Positions 1 through 7,807 of a DNA stretch of 64,000 nucleotides are shown piece by piece. The position numbers and the translations under genes are program-made. Position 1 is the first letter of the stretch; every line of letters starts with the position of its first letter. Below the pieces are notes generated by a model that saw only the letters and a program-made list of their open reading frames with translations, was not told the DNA's origin and made no database searches. The stretch lies in contig SFCQ01000011.1 in the NCBI GenBank assembly GCA_004558525.1, positions 1 to 64,000 on the forward strand, read 5' to 3'. This DNA comes from Clostridiales bacterium. Lineage in GTDB: Bacteria; Bacillota; Clostridia; Christensenellales; CAG-138.

Positions 1-2
1 AT

Positions 3-83
3 AACTTCATCGGTGCATTTGACTTTACACGGGCTATCGAAGAAGCCCACAATACAACTCAAAAACAGCAAAAGACGGCATAG
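3..83 (+). CDS. C-terminal end of an unknown protein (5' truncated by window edge)
   Basis: The third frame is open from the window edge to a TAG at 81-83 and encodes about 26 residues (ending EEAHNTTQKQQKTA) that look like a hydrophilic protein tail. I do not recognise the family. The stop lies inside the hairpin that also ends the candidate small RNA on the other strand. The frame could be chance, because only 27 codons are visible. Confidence 0.35.
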   Translation, partial: NFIGAFDFTRAIEEAHNTTQKQQKTA

Positions 84-213
84 CCGTCAAGCTAAACCGC
101 CTTTTGCTTCAATGTTTTCTTAAGTCACCGCCCTATTCCACAGATAGTTTATGTGGAATGGGGGGGTTCATCCGGAAGATTTCCGGGGTCGCTCTTTAAT
201 AGCCCATTGCGAT
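60..213 (-). ncRNA. Candidate small non-coding RNA
   Basis: A strong minus-strand promoter (220-248) is followed by about 150 bases without a plausible reading frame and then by a GC-rich hairpin (arms 67-78 and 97-108, one mismatch) with a short U-run (complement of the A-run 61-65), which is an intrinsic terminator. Internal hairpins are visible, for example ATTCCACA/TGTGGAAT and a CCGGAA/TTCCGG stem. The layout is that of a stand-alone structured small RNA. An antisense antitoxin of a type I toxin system is possible, but no toxin frame is visible. Function unknown. Confidence 0.4.
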
Positions 214-219
214 GCAACT

Positions 220-248
220 AATATAACACGTAAGCAGTGGGCTGTCAA
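220..248 (-). promoter_or_regulatory. Promoter of the candidate small RNA
   Basis: Read on the minus strand: TTGACA (243-248), 17-base spacer, TATATT (220-225). The -35 is perfect and the -10 is one base from consensus, so transcription should start near 213 and run leftward. Confidence 0.6.
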
Positions 249-394
249 TATAATTTTATTATTTTATTATATCACGATACTTATGTAATAGTCAATGATA
301 AAAACATATAATATAATATTTTTTTGCGAAGGCAAATGTAGAATGACAAATACGTAGCACAAGCTAAATAATACCCTTGAAATTCAACGGAAAA

Positions 395-420
395 GACCAT
401 CCATTATAAAACGGATGGTC
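395..420 (-). terminator. Terminator of the tRNA-Ser pair
   Basis: An 8-bp perfect stem (GACCATCC/GGATGGTC) with a TTTT run on the minus strand lies about 30 bases after the 3' end of tRNA-Ser(GCT). Between it and the small-RNA promoter (249-394) is AT-rich DNA in which I see no gene. Confidence 0.65.
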
Positions 421-450
421 TTCATTTCGCCACTATCTGGCGGACGAAAT

Positions 451-543
451 TGGCGGAGAAGGAGGGATTTGAACCCTCGCGCCAGTCACCCCAGCCTACT
501 CCCTTAGCAGGGGAGCCCCTTACAGCCACTTGGGTACTTCTCC
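451..543 (-). tRNA. tRNA-Ser (anticodon GCT)
   Basis: A 93-base minus-strand tRNA. The acceptor stem pairs GGAGAAG with CTTCTCC, the discriminator is G and CCA is encoded. The anticodon stem CTCCC/GGGAG closes the loop CTGCTAA, giving anticodon GCT for AGC/AGU serine codons. The long variable arm is typical of class II serine tRNAs. It lies 77 bases downstream of tRNA-Ser(TGA) and is probably cotranscribed with it. Confidence 0.97.
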
Positions 544-620
544 ACGCCTTAGCTGCTGAATAGCGAGGTACGGATCCTTCGGCTATCCGCCAAATAGGAC
601 GGCGTATAAGCTATCTTATT

Positions 621-709
621 TGGCGGAGAGAGAGGGATTCGAACCCCCGGTGCCTTGCGACATCACTGGTTTTCAAGACCAGCTCCATAAACCACTCGGA
701 CATCTCTCC
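621..709 (-). tRNA. tRNA-Ser (anticodon TGA)
   Basis: An 89-base minus-strand tRNA with acceptor stem GGAGAGA/TCTCTCC, discriminator G and encoded CCA. The stem CTGGT/ACCAG closes the loop CTTGAAA, giving anticodon TGA for UCN serine codons. A long variable arm is present. It is the first gene after a near-consensus promoter whose expected start point falls at or within a base or two of the mature 5' end. Confidence 0.97.
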
Positions 710-715
710 TCGTGT

Positions 716-744
716 ATTATAGCAAAGGGCCGCTGGAATGTCAA
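716..744 (-). promoter_or_regulatory. Promoter of the tRNA-Ser pair
   Basis: Minus strand: perfect TTGACA (739-744), 17-base spacer, perfect TATAAT (716-721). Only six bases separate the -10 from the first base of tRNA-Ser(TGA), so the primary transcript may have almost no 5' leader. Confidence 0.8.
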
Positions 745-773
745 GCATGGCTTATATTAGCCGTTATGCGTTT

Positions 774-1499
774 TTATTCCCTGCTTTCGGCATAAGCTCT
801 TGCCATATCCACAAAATGTCTGAACAGCGGCGAAAAATCCTGCGTGGTGCCGTCATGATATTCGCCGCAGAGCAGCTCTGGGTGGAACTGTGTGGCTATA
901 ACCGGCAGCGATTCGTGCTGAACGGCTTCTATTATGCCTTCTATGGAGCGTGCAGCTATCCTGAGCCCGGGCGCGGGCTGCTTGACCGCCTGATGATGCG
1001 AGCTGTTGACCTTGAACTTTTCCCCGAAAAGACTGCGCAGCACGGTGTTTTCTTCGGCGTATATGTAATGCCTGAGCGTCTTGCTTGTGTGTATGTAGCC
1101 GCACTGCTCCGGAAGGTCCTGATACAGCGTGCCGCCGAGCACAACGTTTATCACCTGTATACCCCTGCATATGCCCATTATGGGCTTGCGCTTAGCTAAA
1201 AAGGCTTTGGCCAGCGCAAATTCAAATTCAGTCCTTATCGGGTCAACAAGCACTGTGTCGTTTAGCTTGCTTTCGCCATAAAGCTCGGGCTCTATGTCGC
1301 AGCCGCCCGTAAGCAGAAGCGCGTCGGCAAGCTCGCTAAGCTCCTCAGGGCAAAGCTCGGGCGCTATTATTGGCACCCCGCCGGAACGGGCTATGCCCTG
1401 GCTGTAGGCCTTAGGCGTGGCGATCTCACGCGGGCCTTGCGGCTTTGTAAAAAGGTTGGTGTCCGACGTAAGGCATATTACAGGCTTATTGTTAAGCAT
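774..1499 (-). CDS. Gamma-glutamyl-gamma-aminobutyrate hydrolase family protein (peptidase C26)
   Basis: A 241-residue class I glutamine-amidotransferase-like hydrolase that should act in the cytoplasm on gamma-glutamyl amide bonds. PuuD of putrescine breakdown is the best known relative; the true substrate here is unknown. The nucleophile elbow GICRGIQ lies near residue 110 and the His-Glu pair FHPE near residue 206, completing the Cys-His-Glu triad. The N-terminal VICLTSD and the TGGCDIEP loop are typical of the family, and length is normal. It is a single gene, divergent from the VanW gene, and no other putrescine genes are nearby. Confidence 0.88.
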   Translation of the reverse strand: MLNNKPVICLTSDTNLFTKPQGPREIATPKAYSQGIARSGGVPIIAPELCPEELSELADALLLTGGCDIEPELYGESKLNDTVLVDPIRTEFEFALAKAFLAKRKPIMGICRGIQVINVVLGGTLYQDLPEQCGYIHTSKTLRHYIYAEENTVLRSLFGEKFKVNSSHHQAVKQPAPGLRIAARSIEGIIEAVQHESLPVIATQFHPELLCGEYHDGTTQDFSPLFRHFVDMARAYAESRE

Positions 1500-1604
1500 A
1501 AATTCTGCTCCTTATCAACAGAGTATCGTGATCTACTAAGGTATAAGGTATATTATCACTAAGAGTGGAAATTTACCAGCCTTTATGAACAATTCTGCTT
1601 CATC

Positions 1605-1633
1605 TTGCACAGCTTGTTAATTTAAGCTACAAT
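1605..1633 (+). promoter_or_regulatory. Promoter of the VanW-family gene
   Basis: TTGCAC (1605-1610), 17-base spacer, TACAAT (1628-1633), 43 bases before the chosen ATG at 1676. Confidence 0.6.
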
Positions 1634-1675
1634 ATAAAATGATAGTTTGTGCCGTTTAGTGCAGAAAGAGGAAAT

Positions 1676-3571
1676 ATGGCGAACGAAAAAAGAACCGGAA
1701 GCTACGACCCGGGCCCGCAGCTCCCATCATATATGCGAAAAAACAAGGCGGTCTCTTCACCGAAGCGGCAGGGAGCGCAGGCCAAAGCCGCGCCCCAAAA
1801 ACCTGCCCGCCAAAAGAGCAGCCAAAGCTCGGCAAGCGCTGCAAGGCCTGTGCAGCGGGGAAGCGCGGCTTCTTCAGGCAGGACATCTAAATCAAAGCCG
1901 GCTCAGGCAAGCAACGGGAATTACGGCGGCTATTATCAACGCCCGCAGGCGACTCAGCAGAGGAGCCAGGCTTACCGGCAGCAAAGCCGCGCCTCCGGCT
2001 CAGCAAGGGGCGGCGCAGCTTCGGCATCTTCTAACGGCAGGGGAAGCGGCGCCAACACCAAGCGCAGGAAGAAAAAAGCCTCCAATCTGCTTAAATGGAT
2101 AGCGCTCGCGGCGGCCGCGCTGATATGCGTTATAGTCATAGTGTCGCTTTCCAACAATTCCGCGCCGGACGCCGTTGCGGATATGGATAAGCTTATGCAA
2201 AGCGGCAAGCGCTTCAAGGCGGGCGTAAGGCTTATAGGCGTTGACGTGAGCGGCATGACGCCGGAGGAGGCTACGGGGCTTGTTAAAAATGCCGCCGAAA
2301 AAAAGCTTAAAACGGTCGCTGTTACAATAAAGGCTGGCGATGATAGCTGGACGCTTGATTCTACCGCGCTCGGCATGGATTACGACATAGCGCAGGCGCT
2401 TGCGGACGGCTTGAATTACGGCAGGACGGGCGAGGACGAGACAGTTGAGATAACCGGCGGCACTATGGGCGAATACGACGCCAACTATACATGGGATAAG
2501 GCCAGGATAACCGCGGCGCTGAGCGCAATGAGCGAAAATGTGAATAAGGAAGCCACCAACGCCTACGCAAGGCCTATAACCGACTGGGCGAGCGAGGAAC
2601 GCTTTGAATACGTTGCCGGAGACGAGGGACGTACGCTTAATGTTGAAGCGACGGCTGAGGAGATAGAGAATGCGCTTTCAAACGGCGAATTTGTGTGCGA
2701 GATAAACGCAATAGTTAACGCCGTGCTGCCGACGGGCAACATAGACGATATAAAGGCGGAAACGCAGCTTATCTCAAGCTATACCACCAAATTCTCCGCG
2801 CCTAGGGACGACGAGATAAAGCAGAACAGAAAATTCAATATACAAAAAGCTGCCGATATAATTAACGGCAACATTGTGCAGCCAGGCGAACAATGGAGCT
2901 TTAACACCATAGTCGGCCCAAGGACGATAGAGCTTGGCTGGAAGCCGGCAAACGGCATAAGCGGCGGCAAGGAGTATACGCTGCAGGCTGGCGGCGGCAT
3001 ATGCCAGGTATCGACAACGCTTTACAATGCGCTACTGTGCGCCAATATGGAGATAGTGGACAGGCGCGCGCATACCATACCGTCTGACTATGTGCCGGTA
3101 GGCCTTGACGCTACGGTTGACACAAGGGGAATAGACTTTGTATGGAAGAACAATACGGATAGTCCGGCTTATATATTCGCTCAGGTGGCTCCCGTTGAAG
3201 GCAGCAGCCGCAGGAACGTGATAACCGTGTATATCTACGGCGCTCCGCTGCCGGAGGGAGTAACGTATAAATCAAGAAACGAGATACTTGAGGAGCGTTC
3301 AAGGATAGAGGAGACAATATACACAAACGACCCAACCATACCGCAGGGCTATCAGCTTGAGCGCATACCGGGCCACAAGTACTTTGTAGCCGAGGCGTAT
3401 CAGGATATGTATGTAAACGGCGAGCTTAAGGAAAGCAAGCTGCTTTATACGGATAAATACAAGGGGAATCCGCCGGAAATACTCGTGGGTACAGGCGCCC
3501 CGCTTGCGGCCGGACAGCAGCCGGACGCGGCATGGCAGCCCTACGGCACGGCTCCTACGGACGCAAACTGA
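1676..3571 (+). CDS. VanW family envelope protein with N-terminal disordered region and C-terminal G5-like domain
   Basis: A 631-residue protein anchored in the cell membrane. Residues 1-135 are a low-complexity cytoplasmic stretch rich in Ser, Ala, Gln, Lys and Arg. One membrane helix follows (about 138-158). Outside come a PG_binding_4-like domain (about 180-260), the VanW domain (about 365-510, with the GGGICQVSTTLYNA motif) and a G5-like segment near 530-610. VanW/YoaR proteins are associated with peptidoglycan, but their enzymatic role is not established. The ATG at 1676 is chosen over upstream frame because GAAAGAGG precedes it at a good distance and the basic start MANEKR is natural. 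It has its own promoter and terminator. Confidence 0.88.
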   Translation: MANEKRTGSYDPGPQLPSYMRKNKAVSSPKRQGAQAKAAPQKPARQKSSQSSASAARPVQRGSAASSGRTSKSKPAQASNGNYGGYYQRPQATQQRSQAYRQQSRASGSARGGAASASSNGRGSGANTKRRKKKASNLLKWIALAAAALICVIVIVSLSNNSAPDAVADMDKLMQSGKRFKAGVRLIGVDVSGMTPEEATGLVKNAAEKKLKTVAVTIKAGDDSWTLDSTALGMDYDIAQALADGLNYGRTGEDETVEITGGTMGEYDANYTWDKARITAALSAMSENVNKEATNAYARPITDWASEERFEYVAGDEGRTLNVEATAEEIENALSNGEFVCEINAIVNAVLPTGNIDDIKAETQLISSYTTKFSAPRDDEIKQNRKFNIQKAADIINGNIVQPGEQWSFNTIVGPRTIELGWKPANGISGGKEYTLQAGGGICQVSTTLYNALLCANMEIVDRRAHTIPSDYVPVGLDATVDTRGIDFVWKNNTDSPAYIFAQVAPVEGSSRRNVITVYIYGAPLPEGVTYKSRNEILEERSRIEETIYTNDPTIPQGYQLERIPGHKYFVAEAYQDMYVNGELKESKLLYTDKYKGNPPEILVGTGAPLAAGQQPDAAWQPYGTAPTDAN

Positions 3572-3591
3572 GCGGCAGGATAACGCTTGAT

Positions 3592-3631
3592 AGCCTTTGA
3601 GCAAAAATATGCTTTTACTCTTGGGCTTTTT
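3592..3631 (+). terminator. Terminator after the VanW-family gene
   Basis: An imperfect hairpin (AGCC/GGCT outer, GAG/CTC and AAAA/TTTT inner) followed by TTTTT. The stem is interrupted, so efficiency is uncertain. Confidence 0.45.
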
Positions 3632-3644
3632 AGTGCAAAACGGG

Positions 3645-3673
3645 TTTACAAGTTTTGTTTCGGCTGATACAAT
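3645..3673 (+). promoter_or_regulatory. Promoter of the EF-G-like gene
   Basis: TTTACA (3645-3650), 17-base spacer, TACAAT (3668-3673), giving a leader of about 80 bases before the ATG at 3762. Confidence 0.55.
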
Positions 3674-3761
3674 AATATAGTTAGTGCGGGCAGCGGTTGT
3701 CTTGGCCTGTACTTTAATAAACAATTATATTCTCAAATACAATACGGGAAAGGACAGCAAG

Positions 3762-5834
3762 ATGAAAGACTACACCGCAGCAAACATTCGCAACATAGGC
3801 ATATTCGGTCATGGCGGAGAGGGCAAGACCACCCTTACCGAAGCTATGCTTTTCAACGCCGGGCTGCTTGAGCGTCTCGGCAAGGTAGAAAGCGGAACTA
3901 CCACCACCGACTATGACCCGGAAGAGATAAAGCGCACAATATCGATAAACGCAGCGCTTGCTCCCCTCGAGTGGAAGGACACCAAGATCAATGTTATAGA
4001 TGCGCCCGGCTTCTTTGATTTCTACGGTGAAGTGAGCGCGGCAATGGCGCTTGCTGATTCAGCGCTTATAGTTGTCGGCGCAGTATCAGGCCCCGTCGTC
4101 GGTGCGGAAAAGGCGATGGCAATGTGTAAAAAGCACGACAAGCCGCGCATGATAGTCATCAACCAGATGGATCGCGAAAATGCGAACTTCACAAAGGTTA
4201 TGGCTGAAATAAATGAAAAGTTCGGGCCGAGCGTAGTTCCCGTGCAGCTTCCCATAATGGAAGGCGGCCAATTCGTAGGCTATGTAGACGTGCCTAACAT
4301 GGTCGCCAGGAAGTTTGACGGCAAGGGCGAAAAGGAGATACCCATCCCCGCCAATCTCGAAAGCCAGGCCCAGAGCATATACGAGGCCCTTACCGAGGCC
4401 GCGGCGGAGACTGACGAAGCGCTGATGGAGAAGTACTTTGAGGAAGGCGAGCTGAGCCGCGAGGAGATACTCTCCGGCCTTAGCAACGGCGCAAAGAACG
4501 GTATTGTTACCCCCGTTTGCTGCTGTGCCGCAGCCCCCAACATAGGCGTAGCCACGCTGCTTGACAATCTTGTTCACTACATGCCCTCGGCAGCGGAGGT
4601 CAAGCCCGCCGATGCTACCGACGTTAAGAGCGGCAGCAAGATAAGCATGGCCGATTACGGCAAGTTCGCAGGCCAGGTCGTCAAAACCGTTGTCGATCAG
4701 TTCGGCAAGTATTCAATAATAAAGATACACTCCGGCGTTTTGGATGCTTCCACCGTGCTGTACAATGCCAACAATGAAAAGACCGAGAAGAGCGGCAACG
4801 TATTCATCATGCGCGGCAAAAAGAACATTCAGGTCGATAAGCTCATCGCCGGCGATATAGGCGCGCTTGCAAAGCTTCAGTTCACCGCCACCGGCGATAC
4901 GCTGTGCGATCCTTCAGCTCCCGTGCAGTTTGCTCCCATAGATTTCCCGAAGGCGGCCATATCCCTGGCGGTATCCGCCAAGAAGCAGGGCGATGAGGAT
5001 AAGGTGTTCGCAGGCCTTAACAAACTGCTTGAAGAGGATCCCACCATATCCCTTGAAAAGAATGCTGAGACCGGCGATGTGCTGCTCAGCGGACTTGGCG
5101 AGGTGCATCTTGACGTCATCTGCTCAAAGCTCAAGAACAAGAACGGCGTGGAAGCCCAGCTGGCAGACCCCCGTATACCGTATCGTGAGACTATCCGCGC
5201 CACTGCGGAGGCCGAAGGCAAGCATAAGAAGCAGACCGGCGGCAGCGGCCAGTTCGGCGTCGTCAACATGCGCTTTGAGCCCCTGACCAACGGCGAGGAC
5301 TTCGAGTTTGTCAATGCCATAGTCGGCGGCGTTGTTCCCAAGGAATACATTCCCGCCGTTGAAAAGGGTACCAGGGAGGCCATGCTCCACGGCGTGCTTG
5401 CCGGCTATCCCATGACCGGCGTGAAGGCCACGCTGTTCTTCGGCAAGTATCACCCCGTAGATTCCAAGGAGGTCGCGTTTAAGTCCGCAGCCCGCCTTGC
5501 TTACAAGGAAGCCTGCGCCCATGCCGCGCCTGCCCTTATAGAGCCCATCTACCGCTATTACATTCATGTTCCCAACGATTATGTGGGCGCCATCACCAGT
5601 GACTTGCCCAGGCGCAGGGGCGTTATGGAGGGCATGAACCCCGTTGAGGACGGAACCGAGGTGGTTGCCCGCGCGCCCATGAGCGAGATGGTCAAGTACG
5701 CTACCGACCTCAGGTCCATGACCCAGGCCCGCGGCTCCTTCACCAAGGAGTTCATAGGCTATGAGGACGTGCCGGGTAGCGAGGCTAAGAAGATCATCGA
5801 GCAGGCCAAGCGCGAGGATGAAGAGGAAGAATAA
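3762..5834 (+). CDS. Elongation factor G-like translational GTPase (EF-G paralogue)
   Basis: A 690-residue protein with full EF-G domain layout: GTPase domain (about 1-270), domain II, III, the domain IV fold with the QTGGSGQFGVV stretch, and domain V ending in RGSFTKEF. The P-loop is GHGGEGKTT, unlike the AHIDAGKTT of housekeeping EF-G, and the G4 motif is NQMD instead of NKMD. These marks place it with the EF-G-like paralogue group (FusA2-type) rather than the main translocase. Cellular role is unknown. The ATG follows AAAGGACAG, and the short open stretch upstream shows no conserved sequence. It is monocistronic, with a terminator after it. Confidence 0.88.
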   Translation: MKDYTAANIRNIGIFGHGGEGKTTLTEAMLFNAGLLERLGKVESGTTTTDYDPEEIKRTISINAALAPLEWKDTKINVIDAPGFFDFYGEVSAAMALADSALIVVGAVSGPVVGAEKAMAMCKKHDKPRMIVINQMDRENANFTKVMAEINEKFGPSVVPVQLPIMEGGQFVGYVDVPNMVARKFDGKGEKEIPIPANLESQAQSIYEALTEAAAETDEALMEKYFEEGELSREEILSGLSNGAKNGIVTPVCCCAAAPNIGVATLLDNLVHYMPSAAEVKPADATDVKSGSKISMADYGKFAGQVVKTVVDQFGKYSIIKIHSGVLDASTVLYNANNEKTEKSGNVFIMRGKKNIQVDKLIAGDIGALAKLQFTATGDTLCDPSAPVQFAPIDFPKAAISLAVSAKKQGDEDKVFAGLNKLLEEDPTISLEKNAETGDVLLSGLGEVHLDVICSKLKNKNGVEAQLADPRIPYRETIRATAEAEGKHKKQTGGSGQFGVVNMRFEPLTNGEDFEFVNAIVGGVVPKEYIPAVEKGTREAMLHGVLAGYPMTGVKATLFFGKYHPVDSKEVAFKSAARLAYKEACAHAAPALIEPIYRYYIHVPNDYVGAITSDLPRRRGVMEGMNPVEDGTEVVARAPMSEMVKYATDLRSMTQARGSFTKEFIGYEDVPGSEAKKIIEQAKREDEEEE

Positions 5835-5952
5835 GCCTCAAACAGCATATAAAGCTGAAACGGCTAAAAGTCTGCCCCCGGGTAGCTGTTCATAAAACAG
5901 GTTTTATGAAACAAGAATTATGGCAGTTGCCAGACAAGGATTGCTGACAACG

Positions 5953-5985
5953 AGGGTATGTGCCTTGACGGGTGCATACCCTTTT
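5953..5985 (+). terminator. Terminator after the EF-G-like gene
   Basis: A stem of AGGGTATG/CATACCCT with a 14-base loop followed by CTTTTG. It lies 120 bases after the stop codon. Confidence 0.55.
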
Positions 5986-6066
5986 GTTTTACGCAGTGCA
6001 AATAGCAGAAATAAACGGCTTATCAAGAAAAAGTGAACGGGCCGCGCCCGACCCTGCCAAGCCGTT

Positions 6067-6295
6067 TTATTTCCGCTTCTTGGTATATAAGAGGTCAATG
6101 CCCCAGAACGGTATTGCCGCCTTGGCTGCCGCAGCACTGTTACCATTGCGAAGCTCCAGCGCGGCGGCAAGCTTGGAGTATACTTCTCGTTGCTTTGGAC
6201 AGCGTCTGTGTGAACAGTTTATCAATCTGCGCCATTTACTCCTTCGTCAGGTCCCGAAATCACCTATTTCCTGTGCTGTACTCTTCCTGAGTCAT
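6067..6295 (-). pseudogene. Frameshifted remnant of a short conserved-looking gene
   Basis: On the minus strand an excellent SD (GGAGGT) precedes ATG at 6295, but the frame stops after 11 codons. Downstream, other frames continue as protein-like sequence: MAQIDKLFTQTLSK, then in another frame LAAALELRNGNSAAAAKAA and finally IPFWGIDLLYTKKRK with a stop at 6067-6069. At least two frame changes are needed to read it as one protein of about 75 residues, so it looks like a decayed gene. Family not recognised. The rest of 5986-6410 holds nothing else that I can support. Confidence 0.4.
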
Positions 6296-6410
6296 TGTAG
6301 ACCTCCTGGCTTTTGTTTGTGTATCTCAATTATACCGCGTCTGATATGGCTCTTTTTTCTGTCCTATTTCAGGTTACCATGAACCCCTCAAAACTTCCGC
6401 AACAAAACCC

Positions 6411-6439
6411 TTGCAATCGCGCCGGATTTGTTGTAGAAT
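6411..6439 (+). promoter_or_regulatory. Promoter of tRNA-Ala
   Basis: TTGCAA (6411-6416), 17-base spacer, TAGAAT (6434-6439), 12 bases before the tRNA. Confidence 0.65.
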
Positions 6440-6451
6440 ACTATTTGCCTT

Positions 6452-6527
6452 GGGGATATAGCTAAGTTGGTATAGCGCGGCGTTCGCAATGCTGAGGCCA
6501 GGGGTTCGAGTCCCCTTATCTCCACCA
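6452..6527 (+). tRNA. tRNA-Ala (anticodon CGC), prophage integration site
   Basis: A 76-base tRNA with encoded CCA. The acceptor stem GGGGATA/TATCTCC contains the G3:U70 wobble pair that is the alanine identity element, and the loop TTCGCAA gives anticodon CGC (reads GCG). Its last 27 bases plus one are repeated at 42094-42121. The T-arm and acceptor strand now present are therefore phage-derived but identical, and the gene stays intact after integration. Confidence 0.97.
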
Positions 6528-6528
6528 C
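6501..6528 (+). repeat. attL core (28 bp, 3' end of tRNA-Ala)
   Basis: Identical to 42094-42121 over 28 bases, starting at the GGGGTTCGAG of the T-arm and ending one base after CCA. Flanking bases differ at both ends, which defines the core exactly. Confidence 0.93.
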
Positions 6529-6530
6529 TA

Positions 6531-6557
6531 AAAAAGCCCAGATACTCTGGGCTTTTT
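6531..6557. terminator. Phage-borne bidirectional terminator directly after tRNA-Ala
   Basis: A 12-bp stem (AAAAAGCCCAGA paired with its complement) with a 3-base loop, flanked by T-runs on both strands. It starts three bases after the attL core. It can end the tRNA-Ala transcript, whose original terminator now lies beyond attR, and also the leftward integrase transcript. Confidence 0.8.
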
Positions 6558-6642
6558 GTTGTTTTGGCGTGTTCCTTGCCGTAAAATCATGCGGCAAAAA
6601 AGTGAGGAATTTAGGCACTTTAGATATTTCCCGTAAGGAAAT

Positions 6643-6666
6643 AGCACACGAAATAGCACACGAAAT
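6643..6666. repeat. Tandem 12-bp repeats, probable integrase arm-type sites (left)
   Basis: Two perfect tandem copies of AGCACACGAAAT. A very similar tandem pair occurs at 42038-42061 beside attR. Tyrosine integrases use arm-binding sites on both sides of attP, and the position on both phage flanks fits. Confidence 0.65.
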
Positions 6667-6676
6667 TTCAAAAAAA

Positions 6677-7699
6677 TTAGTCGCTGGCGGTAATCTCATT
6701 GAAATAGTTGTCAATGAGCTGGTCAACCCTGTCCCTTTCAGCGCTGAATGTCTCCTGATATACGCGCTTCATGGTGGCATCGGTTTTCCAGCCTCCTCGC
6801 GCCATTGCGTACTTGTCGGGAACATGTAGCTTTAGCATGACGGACGCGTTGATGTGGCGCAGGTCGTGAAAAGTGATGTCTATGCCGGCCTTGTTGCATA
6901 GCCGCTCAAATCGTCTGCGGATTGTTTGCCCGGAAGTCGGCACAATGTACCCCTCGCCCTTCTGCCAGGCTTCCGTCTGCTCAATCAGGCTCATGATATA
7001 CGGCGGTACTGCAAGCGTTCGGTTGCGCTCGTACTCTTTGGCAGCGGCCTTTGCCACCGGCAGGCCGTCAACGTCAACAATGACTTGATTGATGGTCACC
7101 ATGCCGTCTTTGATATCACACACGCGCAAGCCGCGTATCTCCGACATTGTAAATGACAGCCACATTGCCAGCATACACGGCAGTTCCACCGCCGAACCTC
7201 GCACGGCTTCATATACGGCAGCGGGGTCGGGCAAGTCGCGCATCTGCTTCCGTTTAGCGGGGATGGTCGGTTCAAACTCAAGGCCGTGCATGGCCATAGC
7301 CGCCGAGAATAGGCCGCGCGTATTAGCCATAGTCTTAGGCGAGGGCAAATTCCCTCGGCAATTGACGCGCTTGGCTTCTGCATTGAAAGCCTGCTGCACA
7401 ATCTTCGCGTTGAGCTTGCCAAGCGGTACGCTCATCAGCGCTTGTATGTTGTTTCGCCTGATCTTCTGGTATCCGGCTATCGTGGTCGGCGACAGTACCC
7501 CATCTTTTGACGCTATATAATCATCTATCGCCCTGCCGACGGTGATGTTGGCCGCTTCTCGCTTGCCTTTAAGCTGGGCTTCCAGCGCGGCATACTCGGC
7601 TTCCTTTTTTGTGTCCCGCGTTATGCTTTTGCGCTTGCCCTCTGCATCGTAGTATTGTACGCGCCATGCGCCGGACGGAAGTTGTTTTGCATTCGCCAT
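6677..7699 (-). CDS. int: Tyrosine-family site-specific integrase
   Basis: A 340-residue phage integrase. N-terminal AP2-like arm-binding domain (SGAWRVQYYDAEGKRKSITRDT, residues about 8-30), then a SAM-like core-binding domain (about 60-150) and the catalytic domain. The catalytic residues are visible: Arg in EIRGLRV, the HDLRH box and the nucleophile Tyr in RVYQETF. It should recombine attP with the tRNA-Ala 3' end. The ATG at 7699 (MANAKQLPSG) is chosen because AAGGGGGC lies just upstream. It reads toward attL, next to the tandem arm sites. Confidence 0.95.
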   Translation of the reverse strand: MANAKQLPSGAWRVQYYDAEGKRKSITRDTKKEAEYAALEAQLKGKREAANITVGRAIDDYIASKDGVLSPTTIAGYQKIRRNNIQALMSVPLGKLNAKIVQQAFNAEAKRVNCRGNLPSPKTMANTRGLFSAAMAMHGLEFEPTIPAKRKQMRDLPDPAAVYEAVRGSAVELPCMLAMWLSFTMSEIRGLRVCDIKDGMVTINQVIVDVDGLPVAKAAAKEYERNRTLAVPPYIMSLIEQTEAWQKGEGYIVPTSGQTIRRRFERLCNKAGIDITFHDLRHINASVMLKLHVPDKYAMARGGWKTDATMKRVYQETFSAERDRVDQLIDNYFNEITASD

Positions 7700-7760
7700 T
7701 GCTATTGCCCCCTTCTTTTTTTGTATGCTATAATAGGGGAGGAGAAGCATTTCCACCCCC

Positions 7761-7807
7761 ATCCCCCCTTTTTACCGTCTTGCCGGACGGTGGGGGGATA
7801 CTTTTTT
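7761..7807 (+). terminator. Strong hairpin with plus-strand T-run between integrase and the immunity block
   Basis: Outer stem ATCCCCCC/GGGGGGAT and inner CCGTC/GACGG, followed on the plus strand by TACTTTTTT. The orientation would stop rightward transcription from tRNA-Ala or antisense to int before it enters the repressor genes. On the minus strand it lacks a T-run and may act as a spacer structure. Confidence 0.5.

Noticed and set aside
5904..6170. Two overlapping frames of 85-136 codons on either strand between the EF-G-like gene and tRNA-Ala
   Set aside because: Neither has an SD or protein-like composition; the only protein-like signal is the broken minus-strand gene reported at 6067-6295.
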